64,000 nucleotides of DNA from the NCBI GenBank assembly GCA_002718345.1, contig PBDA01000014.1, forward strand, positions 1 to 64,000, in the 5' to 3' direction. The translations under genes were made by a program, and so were the position numbers. The notes beneath the pieces are model-generated. The model did no database searches and was not told the DNA's origin. It saw only the letters and a list, made by a program, of their open reading frames with translations. Within the stretch, counting starts at the first letter, position 1; each line of letters starts with the position of its first letter. Shown piece after piece: positions 28,664 to 38,394 of this stretch. This stretch comes from Rhodospirillaceae bacterium. Lineage in GTDB: Bacteria > Pseudomonadota > Gammaproteobacteria > Steroidobacterales > Rariloculaceae.

Positions 28664-30817
28664 TTAAAAAGAATAACGTGCCGCAAAACCTATGACCCTG
28701 GGCTCTCCATATTGATAATAAGTCTCATTTTTCCACCCTTTTCTAGGATCATTTCCAAAGTAAAAACCGTGAACAGAAAAATCTTTATCAGACAAATTTC
28801 TTCCCCAAAATAAAAGCTCTGTTTTACCCATTTGATAACTTAGGCTTGCATTCAATAGATCGTAACCTTCAATTTTTTGTGCATGGTAGTAACCAAAAGT
28901 ACTTGCATCTCTGCCTTCAAGCTCCAATTGAAAACTCATTCTATCCGTCAGGGAAATATTAGCTCCAAAATGGTACTGCCAATGTGGAGATTTAGTCTGA
29001 TCAATATTTTCTCGATCTACAAAATCATAAATATCCAGATCGTACGTTTTAATATTCTCCACCTCAGCCTCAATCAGACCAAGGGAGCCTAACAACTGAA
29101 CTCTGTCTGAGAATTGATAACTAATCTCAGTCTCCAACCCCCAGTTAGTCCCATCAGCATTATCGAGAAATCCGATCCATAGGTATCCAGCAGCGTCATA
29201 CATCCAAGACTCCAGCTGTGCATTGTCTCTACTCATATGGAAAACTGAAGCTCGCATAGTTAACTGGTCATCAAGATAGAGCCCTTTTATCCCAATTTCC
29301 CTATTAACCAAAGCTTCTCTGCCAAACACTAGTCGAGGTCTGATAAATGCCTGGAAAGCTGTTTGCATAGAAGCCAGCTTTGCACTAGCTTCTGTGTTTA
29401 TCCCACCAGCCTTAGCGCCACTAGATATGGTCGCATAAAGCAGCGAGTTTTCACCCATAAGATATGTAAGGGTTAAGTCACCAGTTCGGAGGCGGTCATC
29501 GCTATTTGAGTTAAGTGCGACACTATCTCTATAAGCATCCTTGAAACTTTCATATCTCATACCAGCAGTGATGCTCAACCGCTCAGTAAGGTCAGAATCT
29601 ATTTGGGCATAAATAGCGCTTCTTTCAGTCTCATAAAAACTAAAAAAGTCTCCATAAGACTGTCTGTGTAAATCCTCATCCCTTCTCTGTGCATATACGC
29701 CCAAAACATATTGCGTATTGCCTAAACCTATAAAAGAAAAATCTCCCAACAAACGCGAATCAAAAGATATTTCGTTCCGATCTCTTAGATAACTATCTGT
29801 ATTGGAATAATAATCTAGTACGGGATCACACAATGTTCCGTCACATATTCCAACATAAGTCCAATCTTCATCAAAACTATATTCAAGGTCACTATCTAAC
29901 CAAGTAGCAACTGCTTCCAAGTTTACAAATTCACTTAATTGCCAAAAACCTCGCAAAGCTAACGCTAGGGTATCCTGATTATCATGGCCTGGCTTATCTG
30001 ACAAAGTATTTCTTGAATTGTCTAGCGAAAAAGCATCGTAACCATTGTTACCATCGAAATAGAAGGCTGTCACTTCAAAACTCGAACTATCCTTTGGCTG
30101 CAACTCGATAGATGCTCGTATGGTGGTTTCATCATAACCATTGGTATTAGAACGCCCTAAGTGGATATTATTGATATATCCATCTCCAATGTTCTTGTGC
30201 ACAGAAAGTCGCCCTGAGGTACTTGCGCTAATAGGGCCGCTTATTACGCCACCTGCATTTTGACTACCATAATCCCCTACCCCAATCTCAGCATAACCTT
30301 CAAAGTAATTTGTTGGGCGATTACTGCGAATATTCACAAGCCCTGCCAAAGCGCTTGTCCCAAATTGGGTACCTTGTGGCCCCCGAGAAATCTCAACCTG
30401 ATTAACATCAAACAGCATCCCGGCATTTGCAGTGCCTCCAAAATTGATATCATCAATCAAAATCCCAACAGAAGGAAAATGCTTAGGATCAACAAACTGT
30501 TCTAAATCACCAACTCCCCTAATTTGCACAAAACGTGAACGAGAAGAACCACCTGAATAATTAACATTTGGAGAGACACTTAATACTGACTCTAAGTGTT
30601 GTGCTCCGCGATTGCTGACAACAGACTCATTTATAACGGTGATACTACCCGGGCTAGTCATTAGGCCTTGTTCACGAAAACCTGCTGTTACCACTACTTC
30701 TTCAAGCGATGTGAAAGAATCTTGCGCTAAAACAGGCAGGGGTGAACTAAAGCCCAAAATAATTAGAGCTGCAGAACCGATAAACTCTAGAAAAAACCGC
30801 CAACAAGTACTAATCAA
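28664..30817 (-). CDS. TonB-dependent outer-membrane receptor, probable thiamine-family substrate by context
   Basis: SLEEVVVTAGFREQGLMTSPGSITVINE; QIRGVG; C-terminal PRVIGFAARYSF; strong SD GGAGG 6 nt before TTG at 30817. Confidence 0.88.
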   Translation of the reverse strand: MISTCWRFFLEFIGSAALIILGFSSPLPVLAQDSFTSLEEVVVTAGFREQGLMTSPGSITVINESVVSNRGAQHLESVLSVSPNVNYSGGSSRSRFVQIRGVGDLEQFVDPKHFPSVGILIDDINFGGTANAGMLFDVNQVEISRGPQGTQFGTSALAGLVNIRSNRPTNYFEGYAEIGVGDYGSQNAGGVISGPISASTSGRLSVHKNIGDGYINNIHLGRSNTNGYDETTIRASIELQPKDSSSFEVTAFYFDGNNGYDAFSLDNSRNTLSDKPGHDNQDTLALALRGFWQLSEFVNLEAVATWLDSDLEYSFDEDWTYVGICDGTLCDPVLDYYSNTDSYLRDRNEISFDSRLLGDFSFIGLGNTQYVLGVYAQRRDEDLHRQSYGDFFSFYETERSAIYAQIDSDLTERLSITAGMRYESFKDAYRDSVALNSNSDDRLRTGDLTLTYLMGENSLLYATISSGAKAGGINTEASAKLASMQTAFQAFIRPRLVFGREALVNREIGIKGLYLDDQLTMRASVFHMSRDNAQLESWMYDAAGYLWIGFLDNADGTNWGLETEISYQFSDRVQLLGSLGLIEAEVENIKTYDLDIYDFVDRENIDQTKSPHWQYHFGANISLTDRMSFQLELEGRDASTFGYYHAQKIEGYDLLNASLSYQMGKTELLFWGRNLSDKDFSVHGFYFGNDPRKGWKNETYYQYGEPRVIGFAARYSF

Positions 30818-30880
30818 AATGGACCTCCTTAATAACAAGAAATCCAGTTCGTATAGCGAGCAGGGATGACTATAGAACTT

Positions 30881-30980
30881 TCCGTCCCTTCGCCGGTACT
30901 AACCGGATCAGGTTCAAAGGGTTAACAAACCTTGCGGTTAGCTTCTCAGGTCGTTTCCGACCACCCCTCGGCCACTGAAG
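30881..30980 (-). ncRNA. TPP riboswitch (THI element)
   Basis: Minus strand: CGAGGGGTGGTCGGAAACGACCTGAGAAGCTAACCGCAAGGTTTGTTAACCCTTTGAACCTGATCCGGTTAGTACCGGCGAAGGGACGGA; has conserved GGGGTG, CTGAGA, ACCCTTTGAACCTGATC and CGAAGGGA elements. Confidence 0.95.
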
Positions 30981-30987
30981 CCTCTAT

Positions 30988-31518
30988 TTAACTATTCTCT
31001 TTTAACCGAGGCAAGAGCTCGACGAGATTACACGGCCTAGTTCGATAATCTAATTGCAATGAAATAATTTTTTCCCATCCAGTTATACACGCATTAGTTG
31101 ACCCAGGAAGACAAAAAATATAAGTGCCATTTGCTACGCCTGCAAGGCATCTTGATTGAAGGCTTGAAGTGCCAATTTCTTCATATGACAATGCACGAAA
31201 TAATTCGCCAAAACCATCAATAGTCTTTTCAAGTAACGGCTCTATTGCCTCTGGTGTTCCATCCCGTCCTGTAACTCCAGTTCCTCCTGTAGAAATAACC
31301 ACCTCAACATTATTATCAGCAATCCATTTTGATATTTGGTCGCTTATTTCTTTAAGATCATCCTTGACAATAACCTTTTCATACAATTGATGACCTACAC
31401 TGCTTAAACTCTTCACAAGCTGCGCACCCGACTGGTCAGTAGCTTCATTTCGCGTATCAGAAACACTAAGTATCGCAATACTTAATGGAATAAATTCTCT
31501 TTCTATCAACTGAGACAT
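30988..31518 (-). CDS. moaB: Molybdenum cofactor biosynthesis protein MoaB
   Basis: IAILSVSDTRNEATDQSGAQL; EVVISTGGTGVTGRDGTPEAIEPLLEK; FCLPGSTNACITGWEKII. Confidence 0.92.
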   Translation of the reverse strand: MSQLIEREFIPLSIAILSVSDTRNEATDQSGAQLVKSLSSVGHQLYEKVIVKDDLKEISDQISKWIADNNVEVVISTGGTGVTGRDGTPEAIEPLLEKTIDGFGELFRALSYEEIGTSSLQSRCLAGVANGTYIFCLPGSTNACITGWEKIISLQLDYRTRPCNLVELLPRLKENS

Positions 31519-31608
31519 TTACTCTCCATTGATTTGTTCCACTTAAAAATCATCAACTAGAAAATAAGTAATCTTGCCTAACAAAATAACAAAGTAAAAG
31601 AATGAATT

Positions 31609-32106
31609 TTATCTAACAGCAATCATCTGTAGCTCTACTTGAGCACCAACATTTAAGGCGGCAACCTGTACCGTAGCCCTTGCAGGGGGATCATTTGGAA
31701 AATACTCTCTATAAACTGAATTAAACTCTGGAAAATCATTAATATCAGTAATAAAAGCTGTAACTGTTGCAACATTTTCCAAACTCATATCAGCAGCTGT
31801 CAGGACTTCTTGAATATTAGCTATAGCCTGACGAGTTTCAGCCTGAATACCCCCCTCCACCAACTCAGTTGTCTGAGGATCTCGGCCTAGATGACCAGAT
31901 ATATAGAGCGTATCTCCCACAAGAATTCCAGGACTGTAGGGAAACCCAAAGTAAGGGTAATTTTCAGGACTAATTACAGAACGTCCTGACTGAGTTTGGT
32001 GCCAGTTAGGCTGACTCCATGCAGATGTAAAAGTTATCTGAAAGCCAATAAATACCCCCAACACAAGAACTAGCAGAGAAAGAGAAATAACATTACTTTT
32101 TTTCAC
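31609..32106 (-). CDS. RidA family protein with N-terminal signal peptide
   Basis: Hydrophobic leader; GILVGDTLYISGHLGRDPQT; TRQAIANIQEVLTAADMSLENVATVTAFITDINDF; PPARATVQVAALNVGAQVELQMIAV. Confidence 0.88.
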   Translation of the reverse strand: MKKSNVISLSLLVLVLGVFIGFQITFTSAWSQPNWHQTQSGRSVISPENYPYFGFPYSPGILVGDTLYISGHLGRDPQTTELVEGGIQAETRQAIANIQEVLTAADMSLENVATVTAFITDINDFPEFNSVYREYFPNDPPARATVQVAALNVGAQVELQMIAVR

Positions 32107-32148
32107 AATAACTCCCCTAAAATTTAAATGTATTACCGAAAAAATTGT

Positions 32149-32556
32149 TCAGACATCAGTCACAGCCATAAGATCAACCTCAATTAAAAAGTCCTTATCA
32201 GCTAATTCTGTTACACCAATTAGGGTTGTTGGTGGTGGGTTATCTGGATCACCAAATTCTGGCGCCCCCTCTCCCCTTGTTTTACTTTTAAACTCTTCAA
32301 CATCGAGAACAAAGATTCGTCGAAAAACCACATCATTCCAATCTGCCCCTGCTGCTTTCAATTGTATTTCTAGATTTTTCATTACCGCAATGTACTGTGC
32401 ACGATAATCTCCAACGGATACAGGATAATAATTTTCATCAGATGGTGTTTGTCCTGCTATAAAAATCAATTTCATTGGTCCTTTCACAGTAATAATTCGC
32501 GTGAAATTGGGATGTTTATATAAGCTATCAGGGTTAATTCTTTCAATTTCCATCAT
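32149..32556 (-). CDS. RidA family protein
   Basis: LIFIAGQTPSDENYYPVSVGDYRAQYIAVMKNLEIQLKAAGADWNDVVFRRIFVLDVEEFK; TLIGVTELADKDFLIEVDLMAV. Confidence 0.85.
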   Translation of the reverse strand: MMEIERINPDSLYKHPNFTRIITVKGPMKLIFIAGQTPSDENYYPVSVGDYRAQYIAVMKNLEIQLKAAGADWNDVVFRRIFVLDVEEFKSKTRGEGAPEFGDPDNPPPTTLIGVTELADKDFLIEVDLMAVTDV

Positions 32557-32591
32557 AATTTTTCCGTGACGTTATAAACACAGCACAATCC

Positions 32592-33056
32592 CTAGGTACT
32601 ATTTTTTATAGCTCTTCGATTATCTAGAGCAAGCCAATTCTGCCCAATTAATACAAGTAAAACCCAATAATAAAATCCATAATGCATAACAATGTGAACA
32701 CCACTCCAGTTTTGCCGAACTGTGTGTCCAAACATAAGCAAAACATAAAAAGAAATACCTGCCAATAAAGCCCAGCGCGTATAGAAACCTAGAATAGTCA
32801 TAGCGCCCAACACTACTTCAATATATGGAATCATGTTTAGAAACGCATGGACAATTATCATTGGTAAAAACGTCCCCTGAAAAGTTGCAGCCATAGGTTC
32901 TTCCCAAACTGCTACACCACCGGGCTGAATGATTCGCATAAAACCATGAAAAAATAAATTTATGCCTAATAAAATACGCATAAAAAAGTAACCGATCTGC
33001 ATATTTGTTGGAGAACTTCCTGCAGTTAGTTCATCTAAAAAATTATTATTCATCAT
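32592..33056 (-). CDS. DoxX-family membrane protein
   Basis: FFMRILLGINLFFHGFMRI; FLNMIPYIEVVLGAMTILGFYTRWALLAGISFYVLLMFG. Confidence 0.75.
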   Translation of the reverse strand: MMNNNFLDELTAGSSPTNMQIGYFFMRILLGINLFFHGFMRIIQPGGVAVWEEPMAATFQGTFLPMIIVHAFLNMIPYIEVVLGAMTILGFYTRWALLAGISFYVLLMFGHTVRQNWSGVHIVMHYGFYYWVLLVLIGQNWLALDNRRAIKNST

Positions 33057-33188
33057 TACCCCTTTGAGGCTTACAATTCATGAAAAATTTATAACTACGG
33101 AAAAAATCTAATGAATTAAAAACACTAAATCAGTGAAAAAATCACCAGCCAAATTTAAATATTCTTAGTAAAGGTTGGTTTAATAAGA

Positions 33189-34157
33189 TTACAAACCGGC
33201 TTGATCATGAACCCACAAAGCGGCATCAGCTAAAGTACCAAACCAAACACCCTCTTTAGTTTTCATGTAGCCAATAAGCCCTTCCAAAGCCACAATGCTT
33301 GCTCGATGACCTATGACATGAGGGTGCATAGTGAGAAGAAACATTGTTTGTTCTTCCCATGCGCGGTCAAAGTCATCTATCCATACTTGCAGTATATCTC
33401 TGGGATTCATATACCGATTGCCCAAAGCATTAAAAAATGGAGCATCATCTAGAACCCAGTCTACTGGTAGCTCAATCAGTCCTGTTGGTTCGCCATTTTG
33501 AAGCAACTCATACGGCCGATCATCAGCAAACAAAGAACTTTCATAAAGAAACCCCATCTCACGAATAATACTCAGTGTATTAGCACTATGATTCCATGAA
33601 GGTGCCCTGTAACCAACCGGTCGAACCCCACTTATCGCCTCAATAGTGTCAGTAGCCTGGCGCAAAAGACGTTCTTCAGTTTCCCCATCGAGAGCAGTAT
33701 TCATTTCATGAATCCAACCATGCACACCAATTTCATGCCTGCCTGATGCCATAATTATTTCCGCCTGCTCAGGAGCTATTTTTAAACTCCAAGCAGGAAA
33801 AAAAAATGTTGCTGGTATGGCTTCGGCATCTAGAACGCTAAGCACACGTGGAAGTGCAACACGGGCACCATATTGTCCTTCTGAAAGAGTACCTATACTG
33901 GGATCTCCTGTACGTAAGCCCTTAACCGTTTCGTTATCCACATCAAATGAGAAAAGAACAGCGACACGCGAGTTATCAGGCCAACTTGATGGATTAAGAT
34001 CACGACCAGCTCGAACCTGATTAACCACAGAATGCACATAGTCATCAGACCAGTTCCACGGCTCAGAAGGATTCTCTTCTTGTGCAACAACGACAGGTAC
34101 AGTCCATAGGACAGGTAAAACACAATAGAACACACGCATCAGAATATTTCTTTTCAT
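33189..34157 (-). CDS. Secreted polysaccharide deacetylase family (NodB-homology) protein
   Basis: RVAVLFSFDVDNET; SGRHEIGVHGWIHEMN; GYRAPSWNHSANTLSIIREMGFLYESSLFADDRPYE; start MKRNILMRVF after AGGAAT. Confidence 0.88.
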   Translation of the reverse strand: MKRNILMRVFYCVLPVLWTVPVVVAQEENPSEPWNWSDDYVHSVVNQVRAGRDLNPSSWPDNSRVAVLFSFDVDNETVKGLRTGDPSIGTLSEGQYGARVALPRVLSVLDAEAIPATFFFPAWSLKIAPEQAEIIMASGRHEIGVHGWIHEMNTALDGETEERLLRQATDTIEAISGVRPVGYRAPSWNHSANTLSIIREMGFLYESSLFADDRPYELLQNGEPTGLIELPVDWVLDDAPFFNALGNRYMNPRDILQVWIDDFDRAWEEQTMFLLTMHPHVIGHRASIVALEGLIGYMKTKEGVWFGTLADAALWVHDQAGL

Positions 34158-34179
34158 TTTTATTCCTAGGGGAAGTACC

Positions 34180-36567
34180 TTAATCATTAACTGATTTTAA
34201 AGTGAGTCGGTGAGCTGCTCGGCTCTCAACAGCTTCTTTTGTGTTTAGGAGAGGAAAATAGCTTCCATTTCCTAGGGTTTCAGTCAGATCTCCATAAAAA
34301 GGACTACCAGGTTGTGCTGATTGTCCAGGGGCATTGGTAGCAACAGAACGATCTAAGTCCGCCAAATCTATAATCCGTCGAAAGTTTGCTCCTGTAGCGT
34401 TAAGGGATCCAAAGCCACCTGGTCTCTCAACTGCTGGCAAATTAAAGTCAGGAATAAACATATGTTGGAGCGGGCTTGCATGCACACGACCGTGGCGCCA
34501 CTGATCTCTATCAGGCCCAAGTTCTTGTGTTAAACGTTCAATAGCTGATCTGAGTCCTGCCTCTATATGAACGCGACGCTGTTGGAAGGCAATATCAGTC
34601 TGTCTCGCTCTCTCATCCACTTCTTCATTCCAACGCACATAAAGCGCGCCAGCAATACTGTCTCTAGAAAGCGTTGCATCCCAGGTTTCAATCAATTCCC
34701 TTGCCCATTCAATATCAGAATCATCTGAAACCCACCCACTAAACAAAGGAATGTCCCTCTCACCTGCCAGAGAATAGGCATCTTGCTGCATCTCAATATG
34801 TTCTTCGATTGAAGGTGCTTCGACCGAGCTTAAAAGCTGATGAAGTCTTGTTATTCTCGACGTTTCAACGCCTATAGAGGAATGGTAAAAAACTGGCCTG
34901 CCCTCATAACCAGACGGATGAACATTGTTGTTGGCAGTAGCTATATAACCTCTCTCAGGATTATATTCCCGCGGAAGATCTGTACGAAAACCACGCCATT
35001 CGTATTGACCCGTTCCTGGCACCGGCAACCGACCGTTCCAACCATTACGGTCTGGTGTGAAGCCGGTCACCTGCAGAGCAATATTTCCTTCCACATCCCC
35101 ACAAATGAGACTATGACTAGGCACTAGCCAGTGCATTGCTCTATCAAAGAAATCCTCGCAACTTTCAGCTTGAGCCATCTGAAAGCTTCCCTTATATGCA
35201 GCAGTTCCATGTTCCTGAACAACTGATCTAACAGAGAAGGCACGGCGATTATCAATATCTTCAAAAAAAACAGGTCCATGACGACTAAATTTCAAAACCA
35301 CAGGTTCCGGATCCTGTCCCTTTACAGGTATTTCCTCTTCAATAATATGAAGAGGCTCCCAGCCATCTTGCCATCTCACTAAATTAGGGTCGTCAGGATG
35401 CAACTCTTCAACAAATACATCGACCATATCAGTACCTGCAAAAGTGAATCCCCATGCTAAATGTTCATTATTCCCTGCATCCACACCAGCAAACGGTGGT
35501 TCGCCACCCCCAATGACATTCCATCCCGGGGCAACAAGATGCACAAAATAACGAAGGGCTGGCATTTCTATGCGGCGGTGCGGATCATTTGCCAAGATTG
35601 GAACACCTGTCGGAGATCGGTGTGGGCTCATTACCCAGTTGTTGCTTCCCTCTGTTGCAATTGGCCTCGGGGAAATCTGTGAGACCTGTAAATTTTCTGA
35701 CGAACCCATTGAGGCGTATGGTTCAATAATTTCTAAGGGAGGCAGTCTCCCTGTAACAAAAGGATCATCATCACCTTTACGCATAGCTTCAAGCAGCTCT
35801 TCAGTAAAAATGCTTATATCTAGTCCTTCAGGAACTATTAGTTCATCCCATGGATCTGGTGCTGCGATACGATTAGCCTCCTCCACACCAAGTTTTGCAA
35901 CATTTAATGCAAGCTGAACTTCATGAATTGCATGCCCACGAACACTTGGTACTGCAAGCGATGCCCAGCGCAAAACAATAGTTTCTGCAGACCAGGGCTC
36001 TGGGGAAATGCCAGTCATATGAAACTCTACCGGGAGGTTATCTTTATTATCTTCAATAAATGCGTTGACACCATTAGCATGGGCCGTAAATAGTTTTTTA
36101 GCATCAGGATGATAGCTAGTCCACTCATCCTCATTGAATGGGCCCCTAAACATCATTAAGCGAGTACGGCGATCATAATCGAGTGCTACTGGCCCAAAAA
36201 TCTCAGCGAGTCGACCTTCACGCCAGCGCCGCCACATCTCCATTTGCCAAAGCCGGTCTTGGGCCATGACATACCCTTGGGCAAAAAACAGATCCTCTTC
36301 ATTTTGAGCATAAATGTGAGGAATTCCCCACTCATCACGGATAACTTCGACTGACTCACGTAGCCCTGAAACCTGAATTTCGCCATCTATCTGTGCCAAA
36401 GCATCCAGCGCTAAGCCTTCTAAAGACTGTATAGGGTCTGAAGATGTACAGCTAAAAGCCGTAACTGCTAAACAGAAAATGGTGGCCCTTAAAAGAGGAT
36501 TGAATGCTTTGTAATTACCCGAAGGCAAACATAAACTCTCTTGGCTCGAATATTTAATTTTTTTCAT
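34180..36567 (-). CDS. Penicillin acylase-family Ntn hydrolase, probable lipoprotein
   Basis: Lipobox VTAFSC; VIRDEWGIPHIYAQNEEDLFFAQGYVMAQDRLWQMEMWRR; maturation site GSNNWVMSPHRSPTGVPILANDPH. Confidence 0.92.
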   Translation of the reverse strand: MKKIKYSSQESLCLPSGNYKAFNPLLRATIFCLAVTAFSCTSSDPIQSLEGLALDALAQIDGEIQVSGLRESVEVIRDEWGIPHIYAQNEEDLFFAQGYVMAQDRLWQMEMWRRWREGRLAEIFGPVALDYDRRTRLMMFRGPFNEDEWTSYHPDAKKLFTAHANGVNAFIEDNKDNLPVEFHMTGISPEPWSAETIVLRWASLAVPSVRGHAIHEVQLALNVAKLGVEEANRIAAPDPWDELIVPEGLDISIFTEELLEAMRKGDDDPFVTGRLPPLEIIEPYASMGSSENLQVSQISPRPIATEGSNNWVMSPHRSPTGVPILANDPHRRIEMPALRYFVHLVAPGWNVIGGGEPPFAGVDAGNNEHLAWGFTFAGTDMVDVFVEELHPDDPNLVRWQDGWEPLHIIEEEIPVKGQDPEPVVLKFSRHGPVFFEDIDNRRAFSVRSVVQEHGTAAYKGSFQMAQAESCEDFFDRAMHWLVPSHSLICGDVEGNIALQVTGFTPDRNGWNGRLPVPGTGQYEWRGFRTDLPREYNPERGYIATANNNVHPSGYEGRPVFYHSSIGVETSRITRLHQLLSSVEAPSIEEHIEMQQDAYSLAGERDIPLFSGWVSDDSDIEWARELIETWDATLSRDSIAGALYVRWNEEVDERARQTDIAFQQRRVHIEAGLRSAIERLTQELGPDRDQWRHGRVHASPLQHMFIPDFNLPAVERPGGFGSLNATGANFRRIIDLADLDRSVATNAPGQSAQPGSPFYGDLTETLGNGSYFPLLNTKEAVESRAAHRLTLKSVND

Positions 36568-37709
36568 CGGTTTACTGCCTGATTATCATTAAAATTAATA
36601 ACAGCCTCTTCAAACTCTGTAAAGGACTCGTCATCTAGACAAACAGATTCCTCCAATCGCCAATTAACTGTTTGAAAAACCCGACGTGCAGTCCAAGGCT
36701 CAGGAAATGCAATAGGATCTTCAACTGTTATATCAATAACCAACTCATTTTCACCAGTACGCTGTATACGTTCAATAACACGCAATTGATCACTATGTGG
36801 AAGACCACGCCGATCAATCCAGGTTTTGTCATTAAAGTTTCTTGTATCAATAACAAGGACATCATCATCCCAATACCCGATCGACTCTCCCATCCAAGAA
36901 GGGGGCCTACCTTGGCGGTGTTCTCGCCCATCTGTATATACTTGGCGAACCCAACCCTGATACTCATACGAAATCATAACTCGGTTGGGTGTATGAATAA
37001 TCTCAAATGGAGCGGGGTGAGCATAAATCCTTGGTACGCCCGGCGGGAGGCACTGATAAGCAGGGTCATTTGTTTCGCCAACAGCAACACCACGAGGCCC
37101 GAAAGTGGGTTTTGAATCATCAAAACGAACCCTTGCCCAATCTGTCATAACAGGCAAATCTTCTGTAAATGCGTAGTTCTGCCATCTAGCGTTGTAACTC
37201 CACCTCCACATACCAGTAAGATCTGACCCAGAAACAACTTGTTCTGAAGACGCCACTTCAGTCACAATCGGGCTAGCTGCACGCCCCAGAGTTGTTCCAC
37301 CCAATAGTGCAACACCATCAGCGTCTATTATTCTACGTATACGCATCGATGGGGCGCCATTTCTAGCAATTTCACCTGAAATTTCTATTGCATCACCAGG
37401 CTGAAGTGTTTCGGTTGTCCAACGTACAATATTAGTTGCTCCTCCGCCTCCAACTCCGCGCGCTAACCTGTTTGGAGTAGTCATTTCCCCAGACCATTCC
37501 ACAACCTGTCCATCTTCACTCTCCACAGAGAAATAAACAAGCACATGAGGATAAACAAATCTAAATTGAGTTACCTCGCCGCGGAAAGTAACCTGTTGAG
37601 TTAAGTCATATACGGCACCGCCATGATGTGCGCTTAGGCTTGAACACATACCACACAGCCCGACTACTGAAAGGTTTAATAAATTTCTTAATATCATCTT
37701 ATTTTTCAT
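36564..37709 (-). CDS. DUF6152-type domain fused to the second secreted domain
   Basis: SLSAHHGGAVYDLTQQVTFRGEVTQFRFVYPHVLVYFSVESEDGQ...QCLPPGVPRIYAHPAPFEIIHTP...DGREHRQGRPPSWMGESIGYWDDDVLVIDTRNFNDKTWIDRRGLPHSDQLRVIER; ATGA overlap with acylase gene. Confidence 0.75.
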   Translation of the reverse strand: MKNKMILRNLLNLSVVGLCGMCSSLSAHHGGAVYDLTQQVTFRGEVTQFRFVYPHVLVYFSVESEDGQVVEWSGEMTTPNRLARGVGGGGATNIVRWTTETLQPGDAIEISGEIARNGAPSMRIRRIIDADGVALLGGTTLGRAASPIVTEVASSEQVVSGSDLTGMWRWSYNARWQNYAFTEDLPVMTDWARVRFDDSKPTFGPRGVAVGETNDPAYQCLPPGVPRIYAHPAPFEIIHTPNRVMISYEYQGWVRQVYTDGREHRQGRPPSWMGESIGYWDDDVLVIDTRNFNDKTWIDRRGLPHSDQLRVIERIQRTGENELVIDITVEDPIAFPEPWTARRVFQTVNWRLEESVCLDDESFTEFEEAVINFNDNQAVNR

Positions 37710-37782
37710 TTTTTTCTCTAAAGACGAATTAGATTACAGTGTACTCCATGAATAGGGCTAACAAAGCCTATATGACTCCTTT

Positions 37783-38262
37783 TTAACAGGAATCTATCGA
37801 TGCTAACCCAGAATTTAGTCTGCGATGCAGACAAATTGCATCATCTTTCCCAGCATAATAATCATGTTTTACGCTCTCCTCATAAAAGCCTAAACGATTA
37901 TAAAAGCCCATGGCACCGGTATTAGAAGCACGTACCTCAAGACTCATAATCTTGCGTCCAGATGTTTTAGCAGAGGACTCAAGCCACTCTATCAATTGTC
38001 TGCCTATACCCTGGCGTTGGTAACCCTGGCTAACAGCTAATAGATCAAGATGAATTTTGTTATAAGTAAATTCTGCTATAGCAAACCCTGCGACTTGTCG
38101 AATGTGTCGAGCCACTACCACTACAAAGCTAGAATCAACAAGGCAATTAAGAACCCTGTCTTCATTCCATGATGATGGGATGCCATGCTCAACTAAATCC
38201 CGCGACATTAAAGCAATAACAGGCGCTTCTCGCCTTCTAGCCAGGCCCAAACGAATTCGCAC
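37783..38262 (-). CDS. GNAT-family N-acetyltransferase (RimI-like)
   Basis: HLDLLAVSQGYQRQGIGRQLIEWLESSAKTSGRKIMSLEVRASNTGAMGFYNRLGFYEE. Confidence 0.88.
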   Translation of the reverse strand: MRIRLGLARRREAPVIALMSRDLVEHGIPSSWNEDRVLNCLVDSSFVVVVARHIRQVAGFAIAEFTYNKIHLDLLAVSQGYQRQGIGRQLIEWLESSAKTSGRKIMSLEVRASNTGAMGFYNRLGFYEESVKHDYYAGKDDAICLHRRLNSGLASIDSC

Positions 38263-38394
38263 TAACTTTCTATCCTTTAAATCCTATTATTACTTTCTAT
38301 CAAGCACTATCTGCTCTAATTAGTTCTATAACCAAAAAGGCTAACAAGAAAACCCCACTCCTTAAAGTTTTAAACCTAAGTTATAGTTCGTGAA

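Noticed and set aside
35461-35917. Plus-strand ORFs opposite the penicillin acylase
   Set aside because: Antisense shadow ORFs without recognisable motifs.
36672-37115. 147-aa plus-strand ORF opposite the DUF6152 fusion
   Set aside because: Antisense to a supported CDS, no signal or domain; shadow ORF.
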